DNA of 37,294 nt. It comes from Desulfobacteraceae bacterium 4572_123. GTDB lineage: Bacteria > Desulfobacterota > Desulfobacteria > Desulfobacterales > 4572-123. The notes beneath the pieces were generated by a model, which did no database searches, had not been told where the DNA came from, and saw nothing but the letters and a program-made list of their open reading frames with translations. The DNA lies in NCBI GenBank assembly GCA_002084545.1, contig NBLJ01000039.1, positions 1 through 37,294 of the forward strand, read 5' to 3'. The translations under genes and the position numbers were made by a program. Of the stretch, positions 1 to 6,784 are shown piece after piece. Numbering within the stretch: position 1 is the stretch's first letter; each line of letters starts with the position of its first letter.

Positions 1-13
1 AAATACCGCATAA

Positions 14-181
14 CATCAAAAACCCAGAAGTCATTGCCTTCAAAAGATAAAAATATCGCACGACCCGCGGGCAAAAAGTATCAGGCGTGACCTCAAAACC
101 CGCAAACCTTCGAAAGAATATATCCGGTTGTATGACGAAGTGCGGGGGGCTTTCATTCAGACGGGAATAACGTTTGAATAA
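14..181 (+). pseudogene. Possible 3' remnant of a coding region
   Basis: The frame ending at the TAA at 179-181 is open back to a stop at 11-13. Its last part reads like a protein C-terminus (DLKTRKPSKEYIRLYDEV, then RGAFIQTGITFE). There is no ATG or GTG start with a ribosome-binding site inside it, and the frame closes too early for a full gene. It may be the decayed end of an upstream gene, perhaps a kinase, but I cannot name a family. It could also be chance. Confidence 0.2.
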
Positions 182-376
182 TCGATAAAAATTTGGCAGA
201 ATAACGACTCGGTTTTCAAACGCTTAACAATGATATGGCCGCAAAAAGGCACAAAAATCACAAAAATAAAAATCCACACTGAATAATTTCAATAGGTTAG
301 AAGATGAAAATTCGAAAATTTTGACTTTTTACGAGACCGTCAACAATAAACAACAAATTATTCACAGGAGTTCATC
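182..376. other. Intergenic leader of the aminotransferase-like gene
   Basis: AT-rich non-coding stretch. Nothing recognisable lies in it except the ribosome-binding site AGGAG at 366-370, six bases before the ATG at 377. No clear -35/-10 pair is visible. Confidence 0.4.
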
Positions 377-1729
377 ATGGAAAAACAGCACAAAGCCGAA
401 GGCGATATCAATATTTCTCCCTTACGAACCAAATGGCAGGATCAGCACATCGATGCTGCCACCAGAAATCTGCTCAAAGAAGATGAACGCTATTTTCTCA
501 AGCAGTCCCTGTCCACCCCGTGTCTCAATGCCCTTAAATCCTGTGACGGCGTTTCCATTGAAGACCTGCAGGGCCGCCGCTATATGGATTTTCACGGCAA
601 TAACGTACACCAGGTCGGTTTTGCCAATCCTGAGGTTATCGACGCAATCAAAAAACAGCTCGATACCCTGTCCTTCTGCACCCGCCGCTATACCAACCAG
701 GTGGCCGTGGACCTGGCCAAAAAACTGGCAAAGCTGGCCCCCGGTGACCTGAACAAAACCCTTTTCTGCCCGGGCGGCGCTGAAGCCATCGGCATTGCTC
801 TCAAGCTGGCCCGTCTGGTCACCGGCCGCCACAAAACCATCTCCATGTGGGACTCCTTTCACGGCGCCACACTGGATGCCATTTCCATCGGCGGTGAAGC
901 GGTCTTTCGCCAGGGCCAGGGCCCCCTGCTCCCGGGCACCGAGCACGTGCCCTCGCCCGATCCCTCCAGGGCCTTTTTCGACCTGGGTGATTCCCACAAG
1001 TGGGAAATGTTCTGCGCCCGGTACGTGGAATATATTCTCGAACAGGAGGGTGACATCGCCGCGGTGATATCCGAACCTATGCGCAGTACGCCCTACGTGC
1101 CGTCGGCAGAATACTGGCGGATCATCAGAAAGGCCTGCGACAAACACGGCGCCCTTTTGGTTTTTGATGAAATCCCGCATGCCCTGGGCCGCACCGGCAA
1201 GATGTTCACCTGCGAAAACTTTGGCGTGACACCGGATATTCTTTGTATCGGAAAGGGCCTTGGCGGCGGCATATTTCCCCTGGCGGCCATGATCGCCGGC
1301 GAACGGCTCGATGTGGTCGGGCACCGCGCCCTGGGTCACTACACCCACGAAAAAAGCCCGGTGGCCTGTGCAGCGGCCCTGGCCACAATCAGCTACATCG
1401 AATCCAATGACCTGCTGACCCATTCGGAAAAGCTGGGAAAATACGCACTGGATCGCCTGAAAGCCATGAAGGCAAACCATGCCCTGATCGGTGACGTTCG
1501 AGGGATTGGCCTGTTTCTGGGAATCGAGCTGATCAAAAATGAAAAGTATGCCCTGGATGAAGCTGAGAAAGTAATGTATTGCGCCCTTTCAAAGGGAATC
1601 AGCTTTAAGCTGACCATGGGCAACATCATTACCTTGACCCCGGCACTGACCATTACAAAAAAAGAGATGGATCAGGCTCTCGATATCATAGAAGAATGTA
1701 TCAGCCAGGTTGAGTCCGGAATCATTTAA
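377..1729 (+). CDS. PLP-dependent class-III aminotransferase-fold enzyme, PbfA-like
   Basis: A 450-residue fold-type I PLP enzyme. The cofactor lysine is K293 in GKGLGGG and the pyridine-nitrogen aspartate is D264 in VFDEIPHALGRTG. The N-terminal signature (SLSTPCLNAL, GRRYMDFHGNNVHQVGF, FCTRRYTN) resembles, from memory, the (R)-1-hydroxy-2-aminoethylphosphonate ammonia-lyase (PbfA) group rather than ordinary ornithine or GABA transaminases. If so, it eliminates ammonia from a hydroxylated aminoethylphosphonate to give phosphonoacetaldehyde. The start is supported by AGGAG six bases upstream. No phnW, phnX, phnA or phnY lies beside it, so the substrate is an inference. Alternative: a general class-III aminotransferase acting on an amino acid or polyamine. 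Confidence 0.8.
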   Translation: MEKQHKAEGDINISPLRTKWQDQHIDAATRNLLKEDERYFLKQSLSTPCLNALKSCDGVSIEDLQGRRYMDFHGNNVHQVGFANPEVIDAIKKQLDTLSFCTRRYTNQVAVDLAKKLAKLAPGDLNKTLFCPGGAEAIGIALKLARLVTGRHKTISMWDSFHGATLDAISIGGEAVFRQGQGPLLPGTEHVPSPDPSRAFFDLGDSHKWEMFCARYVEYILEQEGDIAAVISEPMRSTPYVPSAEYWRIIRKACDKHGALLVFDEIPHALGRTGKMFTCENFGVTPDILCIGKGLGGGIFPLAAMIAGERLDVVGHRALGHYTHEKSPVACAAALATISYIESNDLLTHSEKLGKYALDRLKAMKANHALIGDVRGIGLFLGIELIKNEKYALDEAEKVMYCALSKGISFKLTMGNIITLTPALTITKKEMDQALDIIEECISQVESGII

Positions 1730-1740
1730 TCTTACCAGCC

Positions 1741-1761
1741 AGGCGCCATTTAAGGGCGCTT
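1741..1761 (+). terminator. Weak hairpin after the aminotransferase gene
   Basis: GCGCC and GGCGC form a five-base-pair stem around an AT-rich loop just after the stop codon. Only an interrupted T-rich stretch follows, so a terminator role is tentative. Confidence 0.25.
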
Positions 1762-1930
1762 ATTATCTCCTGCAACCTTGAATCGTTGAAAATTAATATA
1801 TTTTACTACCATTTACAGGCAAACTCATTTGACACAGGGCTTTTGTTCAGCTATAGATAAAGGCTGATAAATGTAAAAGATGCCAATATGGGTTCTTTTA
1901 CGCAAACCTGATATACGAGAGGAGGGTACT

Positions 1931-2323
1931 ATGGAAATTATGGTAGGTTATGACGATTCTGGAGTGGCCAAAGATGCTCTGAATATAGCTATGAAGCACG
2001 CGCAGGCTTTTGGTGCCAATGTTCATATAGTAACATCCATGGTTGGCGGAATCGATGTCCCAAGGAAAGAGTTCGATCGGGTTGAAAAAAAATTGGAATA
2101 TGCCAAATCTCTTTTTAAAGACAAAAACATTCCCTGTAAAACTCATCTTTTGGTGCGCGGACTGGAAGCCGGTGAAGACCTGGTTCAATTAGCCGAAGAT
2201 ACGGGTGTAGATGAAATTGTTATTGGAATCAAAAGAAGATCTAAAGTCGGCAAGCTTTTGTTCGGCTCGACAGCTCAATACCTGATTCTGCATGCACCCT
2301 GCCCGGTGCTTACCATCAAGTAG
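1931..2323 (+). CDS. Universal stress protein, UspA family
   Basis: 130 residues of single-domain Usp fold: beta1 EIMVGYDDSGVAKDAL and a C-terminal nucleotide loop ending in PCPVLTIK. The ATP-binding Usp signature is G-2x-G-9x-G-(S/T). Here G99 and G112-S113 are present with the right spacing, but the middle glycine is R102, so nucleotide binding may be altered. The start at 1931 is chosen because AGGAGG lies at 1920-1925, five bases upstream. An upstream in-frame start at 1880 has no such site. Likely a cytosolic dimer in stress tolerance; no partner is implied by the neighbours. The gene converges with the transporter gene, whose end is 24 bases away. Confidence 0.9.
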   Translation: MEIMVGYDDSGVAKDALNIAMKHAQAFGANVHIVTSMVGGIDVPRKEFDRVEKKLEYAKSLFKDKNIPCKTHLLVRGLEAGEDLVQLAEDTGVDEIVIGIKRRSKVGKLLFGSTAQYLILHAPCPVLTIK

Positions 2324-2346
2324 CGGCTTTTTTTAAACACAGGAAA

Positions 2347-3204
2347 TCATGCTTGCGCCAGCATTATTACCGATACGACGGCAAGGGCCATCACAAAGCA
2401 TTTTTTAGGGGTGATGGCTTCCATTTTCAGACCGGCCGAGAGCAGAAGTGCTACAATAAAACTCATGTTGGCAATGGGAATGACTATACTGGCCTCACCG
2501 TAATTGACCGCCAGCATCAGAAAATTGGCGACCCCTAGAACCAGCAGACCTGATAATAGGGAATATCGAAAAATTTCAGATATTCCCGAAAAGTTTTTTT
2601 CTCTGAAAAAAGCATACGCGGCTCCACCGGCAATCCAGCTTGATGAAATCAAAACCAGCATGGTTTGCATGTCCGCCCTGTGCAAAAGCCCGGCTTTTGT
2701 GGTGATGCCGTAAAAGGCCCGCAGCAAAGATGCTGTGATGGCAATTGCATAGAATAAAAAACAACCGGAATTCGCATTGCCTTTGTCGTTTTTTCGATAC
2801 AGAAAAAGTACCGCCGTAATTCCGGCCACAACTCCTGTCACCTTGAAGCCCCCCAGGGATTCGTCAAGAAGTATAAAAGAAAGGATAACGACCCCGATCG
2901 TATTCAGGCGATAAATTGTTGAGCCGGCGCTGACATTGATCCGGGTCAGGCTTTCAAGCAGTAAAAGGTTGGACAGCGTAACAAAAATCCCGGCTGCCAG
3001 GCCAAACCCGATGGTGGGAAAATTACAGACGAAGTGGCCGCCTTGCAGCCGTAAAAATAGAACCTGGGCAATTGTCCAGACGATGCCGATGCCGCAAATA
3101 TAAACTCCCATTGAATATTTTTTAAGAGCATATTTTTTGAAAACAACGTCATTTATGCCCGCACATAAAAGACTTAAGAGGGCGAATCCTGCCGCATAAC
3201 TCAT
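2347..3204 (-). CDS. EamA/DMT-superfamily membrane transporter
   Basis: 285 residues with about ten hydrophobic segments arranged as two EamA-like halves, the usual architecture of drug/metabolite transporters. The first half ends with GSTIYRLNTIGVVILSFILLDESL, the typical EamA pattern in which a helix is followed by an acidic turn (LLDESLGG) and a further helix. The second half starts after the short hydrophilic linker YRKNDKGNANSG. It probably exports a small metabolite across the inner membrane; the substrate cannot be read from sequence. The next minus-strand gene upstream is the URO-D family gene, 112 bases away. Confidence 0.82.
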   Translation of the reverse strand: MSYAAGFALLSLLCAGINDVVFKKYALKKYSMGVYICGIGIVWTIAQVLFLRLQGGHFVCNFPTIGFGLAAGIFVTLSNLLLLESLTRINVSAGSTIYRLNTIGVVILSFILLDESLGGFKVTGVVAGITAVLFLYRKNDKGNANSGCFLFYAIAITASLLRAFYGITTKAGLLHRADMQTMLVLISSSWIAGGAAYAFFREKNFSGISEIFRYSLLSGLLVLGVANFLMLAVNYGEASIVIPIANMSFIVALLLSAGLKMEAITPKKCFVMALAVVSVIMLAQA

Positions 3205-3316
3205 GAATATACAACCTTATTTACAGGCATCTTCTGTAGGAAATTGCGGCGTCTTTGATTCACAAATTCACACTTTTTTTAAAAAATCCACGATGGCGGC
3301 ATTGGGGATATCGATT

Positions 3317-4417
3317 TCAGTTCTTTGTTTTTTCCAACCGTGAACCGTATTTATGAGCGGCCGTCACCGCTGCTTTTATATTTTCCGGCGGTGTGCTGGG
3401 CGCCAGATTACAAAGATAAAGCCACAACCGGCCGTTTTTTCCGCCCGCCTGCACATAGTGTCTGACCCGCTCGGATATCTCTTCCGGAGATGCATTATTT
3501 AAAAAAACCGCTCCGACACCCAGCAAAAGCGGCAGATCATGTTTATCTGCGTATTTCCTGTAAAATTCAGGCCCAAGAGCCTCAACATCAGGATCCTGGC
3601 CCTCCACATAAAGCGGATTTGCCCTGCGACGGATATCCATAAATTTTTCAGGTGCCTTGGAATACCTTTCTCCTGTCTGGTTAGGAACGCACACATTCGG
3701 ACCAACTGCCTCACGAAGACGTTCAATATAGGGTGCAATCCATTCTTCCATCATTGTCTCATTGACCATGGGCAGAGATGCAAGAGCATCGGCGCCGACA
3801 AATGCGGGTGTCTGTGGAAATTTATTTTTCAGATGAAGCAGCCACGGGATCAAGATATCTTCCGTTACGCACTCAAACAGGCTGCGCGCAAAATCCGGCC
3901 GCTCCATAATATCCATCAATACCTGTGAAATCCCCCTGATATTGGCAGCCAGACTGAACGGAGCGCAAAACGCCATCGAGGCCCTGCAGCCGGTCAATTT
4001 TTCAAAAAGTCGATACATCTCCACCACAACGGGGCATCGGGCGGCTTTATCAAAATCAGGTGTTTTAATTTTTTTCAGATCTTTCCGGTCCTGAATCAAT
4101 GGGTGCATGCGATCCACATCCGGCATGATATTTTCATCAAAAATTAATTTCTGCCCGATCGCTTCAGCTTCGATATTATAGGAATCCAGATCAACAACCG
4201 GCACATCAATACCATACTTTTCACAAATTTTGAAACTGCCGATGGTTAACAATTCGGGATCATGAAAAATCTTTTCCGCAGAAACACCCATCTCCAGAGG
4301 GATCATCTCGCATAACTGAGCATAAATGGGAACCCGATCCGGGATACCTTTCGCGGCCTGGGCCACCAGTTTGAAACCTTCCTGAAACGAGTAATATTGT
4401 TTGCCATAATCAGCCAT
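3317..4417 (-). CDS. Uroporphyrinogen decarboxylase (URO-D) family protein, methyltransferase-like
   Basis: 366 residues of the URO-D superfamily TIM barrel, which includes HemE and the corrinoid methyltransferases MtaA, MtbA and CmuA. The segment MPDVDRMHPLIQDRKDLKKI and the following CAPFSLAANIRG are typical of the MtaA/CmuA-like branch. A clear H-x-C...C zinc motif of MtaA was not seen, so the reaction is unassigned. Start ATG at 4417 is preceded by GGAGAG. Such paralogues are abundant in sulfate reducers, often near corrinoid proteins, but no corrinoid protein is adjacent here. The gene is divergent from a broken LysR gene that may once have regulated it. Confidence 0.75.
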   Translation of the reverse strand: MADYGKQYYSFQEGFKLVAQAAKGIPDRVPIYAQLCEMIPLEMGVSAEKIFHDPELLTIGSFKICEKYGIDVPVVDLDSYNIEAEAIGQKLIFDENIMPDVDRMHPLIQDRKDLKKIKTPDFDKAARCPVVVEMYRLFEKLTGCRASMAFCAPFSLAANIRGISQVLMDIMERPDFARSLFECVTEDILIPWLLHLKNKFPQTPAFVGADALASLPMVNETMMEEWIAPYIERLREAVGPNVCVPNQTGERYSKAPEKFMDIRRRANPLYVEGQDPDVEALGPEFYRKYADKHDLPLLLGVGAVFLNNASPEEISERVRHYVQAGGKNGRLWLYLCNLAPSTPPENIKAAVTAAHKYGSRLEKTKN

Positions 4418-4500
4418 TTTTCTCTCCGGTTTTTTAAAATGAAAAACGGGTCCATATTACGATTGCTTTGCGGCGGACACGGTCTGAAGCCATAAACGGG

Positions 4501-4596
4501 AAACCATGTCCTAATAACACTTGCACACCGAATGACAGGTATGTATACTGCCATGATATAATAAAGCAATAAATATTTTTAACCAAGAATATTATC
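4501..4596 (+). promoter_or_regulatory. Divergent promoter region between the URO-D and LysR genes
   Basis: A perfect -10 hexamer TATAAT lies at 4557-4562 on the plus strand, with a weak TGACAG 18 bases upstream and a small GTATAC palindrome between them. In intact LysR systems the regulator binds such a divergent spacer. Here the regulator is broken, so any operator is presumably orphaned. Confidence 0.35.
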
Positions 4597-5438
4597 ATGA
4601 ATCTGAATCAGCTTAAAATATTTTATATGGCGGCTAAACATGGAAACCTCAGTGCCGCCGCCGGTGAACTCTGTATAACACAGCCCGCAATTACAAAGGG
4701 TTGACCGATGCCGGTGAGGCACTCTATGAAATTGCCGAAAAAATCTTTGACATGGAAAGTCAGGCAGATGAAAGTATCCGGGATTTTCAACAAAGAAAAA
4801 AAGGCCATATCCGCATTCATTCCAGTGAAACTTTCGGGGCCTATTACCTGCATAATATTATTATCCCTTTCAGTAAAAACAACCCCATGATTCGCATACT
4901 GGCCAATATTCTGCCGACTGAACAAGTGATTGACAATGCGGCTTCACTTCATAACGACCTTGGTTTTATCAGTTATTCAGTGGAACATAAAAAGCTGAAA
5001 ATTACGGAAGTACTGTCTGATCGCTATGTTATCGTGGCTCCCCCGGAACATCGGCTTTCCAAAAAAGAGTATATAGAAGCCGCCGACCTTAAGGGAGAAT
5101 ACATGGTGATGCATGAAAAAGAATCGGCTACTTACCGGGTCATGGATAACTTTGTCCGAAAGAACAATCTTAATACCTTCATACCACTGGAGCTTTCCAA
5201 TAACGAAAGCATAAAAAGAGTAGTGGAACAGGGAATCGGCCTGGGGTTGATGTCGCTTCATGTCGTCAGCCGCGAGGTGGCTTCCGGACATCTTGCTGCA
5301 ATTCCTTTTGCCGATCCCGGCATGAAGCGTAAATTTTACATGGTCCATCACAGGGATAAGTATATTTCCGAATCGCTGCGGAATTTTATCGATCTGATTC
5401 AGCAGTGGGCCTCTGATTATCGGGCTGCCAATCCCTGA
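4597..5438 (+). pseudogene. LysR-family transcriptional regulator disrupted by internal deletion
   Basis: From ATG 4597 the product reads MNLNQLKIFYMAAKHGNLSA then AAGELCITQPAITKG and stops at TGA 4702-4704. This is the first part of a LysR winged helix-turn-helix. In another frame, beginning at 4701, the protein resumes with LTDAGEALYEI, the standard end of the LysR DNA-binding domain, and continues through a complete effector-binding domain to 5438. Between TKG and LTDAG a normal LysR has about 21 more residues (recognition-helix end and wing), so roughly 64 bases are missing and the frame is broken. A TTG at 4701 could start the second frame but has no ribosome-binding site. DNA-binding function should be lost. 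An assembly error is the alternative. Confidence 0.8.
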
Positions 5439-5522
5439 CCCGGATAGATCCGCGTAATTTATTTGTAATTTTTCGATTTTGTATATTGGCAGTGAAAAAT
5501 TGAAATTGGGAACAACAGAAAC

Positions 5523-6128
5523 ATGCAATACCCCTGCAGCGGTGTGATACTGGCAGGCGGCCTGAACAGCCGCTTTTCAGGCAATGAAAAGGCGTTTTTA
5601 CGAGTGGACGGTCAGCTTCTACTGGATCGGCTTTACAATATCTTTGCCCAAATATTTCAAGAAATTATTCTTGTAACGAATAACCCTCTGCGATATCTGC
5701 AATGGGATCTCAATATCGTTACTGATATTTTTAACGTACGCAGTTCCCTGACCGGTATACATGCCGGTCTTTTCTATTCCACCATGCCCCATTCATTTAT
5801 TGTGGCCTGCGACACCCCTTTTTTGAAAAAAGAGCTGGTACGGGCAATGGTGGAAAACATAGATCATAACTTCGATGCAATGATTCCCGAAACTTCAGCC
5901 GGCAGGGAACCGCTATGCGCCGTATATTCAAAAAAATGCATAGGTACCGTTGAAAGATCTCTGGCTCAAAAAAAGTTAAAAATTCAGCGGGTTTTCAAGA
6001 AACACCGGATAAAAACAATGTCCGATAAATTCTGTCGTACTTATGACCCTGATTTAAGTTCTTTTTTTAACATCAACACGCCCCGGGATCATTTGAGCGC
6101 TGAAAAACGCATAAGGGAGTTAACATGA
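5523..6128 (+). CDS. mobA: Molybdenum cofactor guanylyltransferase (MobA-like)
   Basis: 201 residues. The N-terminal nucleotidyltransferase signature LAGGLNSRFSGNEKAF (residues 10-25) matches the MobA pattern LAGGxSxRxGxxKa, with K23 as the triphosphate-contacting lysine. D97 in ACDTPF is the expected metal-binding aspartate. The SLTGIHAGL segment is also typical. MobA transfers GMP from GTP to molybdopterin to make the guanine-dinucleotide cofactor used by formate dehydrogenases and related enzymes. The stop overlaps the next gene's start as ATGA (6125-6128), so the two are co-translated. Alternative: a relative such as MocA acting with CTP. Confidence 0.82.
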   Translation: MQYPCSGVILAGGLNSRFSGNEKAFLRVDGQLLLDRLYNIFAQIFQEIILVTNNPLRYLQWDLNIVTDIFNVRSSLTGIHAGLFYSTMPHSFIVACDTPFLKKELVRAMVENIDHNFDAMIPETSAGREPLCAVYSKKCIGTVERSLAQKKLKIQRVFKKHRIKTMSDKFCRTYDPDLSSFFNINTPRDHLSAEKRIRELT

Positions 6129-6487
6129 ACAGCAACAGCTTTATCAAAACCATAAAAAATCATCCGGAATATGACAAGGTGGGTATGATTCTCTGCCATA
6201 ACGGTGTGGTACGCCGTACATCACGGGACGGTCGCCAGGTTTCCGGACTGAAAATCGAGGTAGACCATGCGAAACTCGCTACGGTAATAAAAGAAAATAA
6301 GAAAACACCTGGGATTATTGAAATCCTGGTCGAAATAGCCGAGGGTATCGATTTGAACGTTGGTGACGATGTCATGATGCTGGTGGTTGCCGGTGATATA
6401 AGAGACAATGTCATTAACGTACTTCATAAGACTCTGGACACCATCAAGACTACCGTTACCCGCAAAACCCAGTTTTATATTGAATAG
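6125..6487 (+). CDS. MoaE-like molybdopterin synthase catalytic subunit homologue
   Basis: 120 residues. The order of elements follows MoaE: an N-terminal strand with HNGVVRRTSRDGRQVSGL (like the MoaE segment GTVRDHNxGxxVxxL), then a hydrophobic IIEILVEIAEGIDLNVGDDVMM (like the VGxLxVGExxV segment), then a C-terminal helix and VTRKTQFYIE (like the lysine-containing tail). It is shorter than E. coli MoaE (about 150 residues) and the usual HRVG and WKKE motifs are changed, so it may be a divergent or regulatory version. It overlaps mobA by four bases and has GGGAG five bases upstream. Related forms are, from memory, common in Desulfobacterota. Confidence 0.65.
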   Translation: MNSNSFIKTIKNHPEYDKVGMILCHNGVVRRTSRDGRQVSGLKIEVDHAKLATVIKENKKTPGIIEILVEIAEGIDLNVGDDVMMLVVAGDIRDNVINVLHKTLDTIKTTVTRKTQFYIE

Positions 6488-6502
6488 CCCCCCTTTTTTA
6501 TA

Positions 6503-6531
6503 TTGACTTTGGCCCTCCTCTTTTTTATAAT
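6503..6531 (+). promoter_or_regulatory. Consensus sigma-70 type promoter of the prkA cluster
   Basis: TTGACT at 6503-6508 and a perfect TATAAT at 6526-6531 are separated by exactly 17 bases. Transcription would start near 6538 and give a leader of about 245 bases before prkA. The promoter begins only 16 bases after the moaE-like stop codon. Confidence 0.6.
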
Positions 6532-6718
6532 TACATCATTCCAATTGAAAAATGATTCAGATGCTGTTTTCTACCACTCCAGGCAATTTAAATTCATTTT
6601 TGCTGATACTGTTTCTCTCAACTCCGCTACTGTTTTCAACACAACCGACTCGCTACGTATGACGGCATAATTTCGGCAACTGCGTATCTGCCATATAAAA
6701 AAGTGTTCACCTGCCGCA

Positions 6719-6779
6719 GGAGGCTTTTCAGAGTTTCTTCAAGGGTGCAACGATAAGCCTCCAGAGAGTGAACTGGAGG
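6719..6779 (+). promoter_or_regulatory. Predicted two-state leader RNA controlling prkA translation
   Basis: Two perfect stems compete for the same bases. Stem A pairs GGAGGCTT (6719-6726) with AAGCCTCC (6755-6762). Stem B pairs CCTCCAG (6758-6764) with CTGGAGG (6773-6779) across the eight-base loop 6765-6772. Bases 6758-6762 belong to both, so the stems exclude each other. Stem B buries the Shine-Dalgarno GGAGG (6775-6779) that lies five bases before the prkA ATG at 6785. Stem A would free it. The pairing is seen in sequence; the switching role is inferred. Confidence 0.5.
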
Positions 6780-6784
6780 AACAA

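Noticed and set aside
422-1480. Long 352-residue open frame on the minus strand
   Set aside because: It lies wholly opposite the class-III enzyme, whose motifs are unmistakable. The antisense product is a low-likelihood mix rich in Gly and Gln, explained by codon bias of the real gene.
4701-5438. Independent start of a separate effector-domain protein
   Set aside because: TTG 4701 has no ribosome-binding site and the protein begins in the middle of the LysR DNA-binding domain, so it is better read as part of a pseudogene.
4977-5528. 183-residue minus-strand frame opposite the LysR effector domain
   Set aside because: The plus strand shows a clear LysR effector-binding domain; the antisense product has no recognisable feature.
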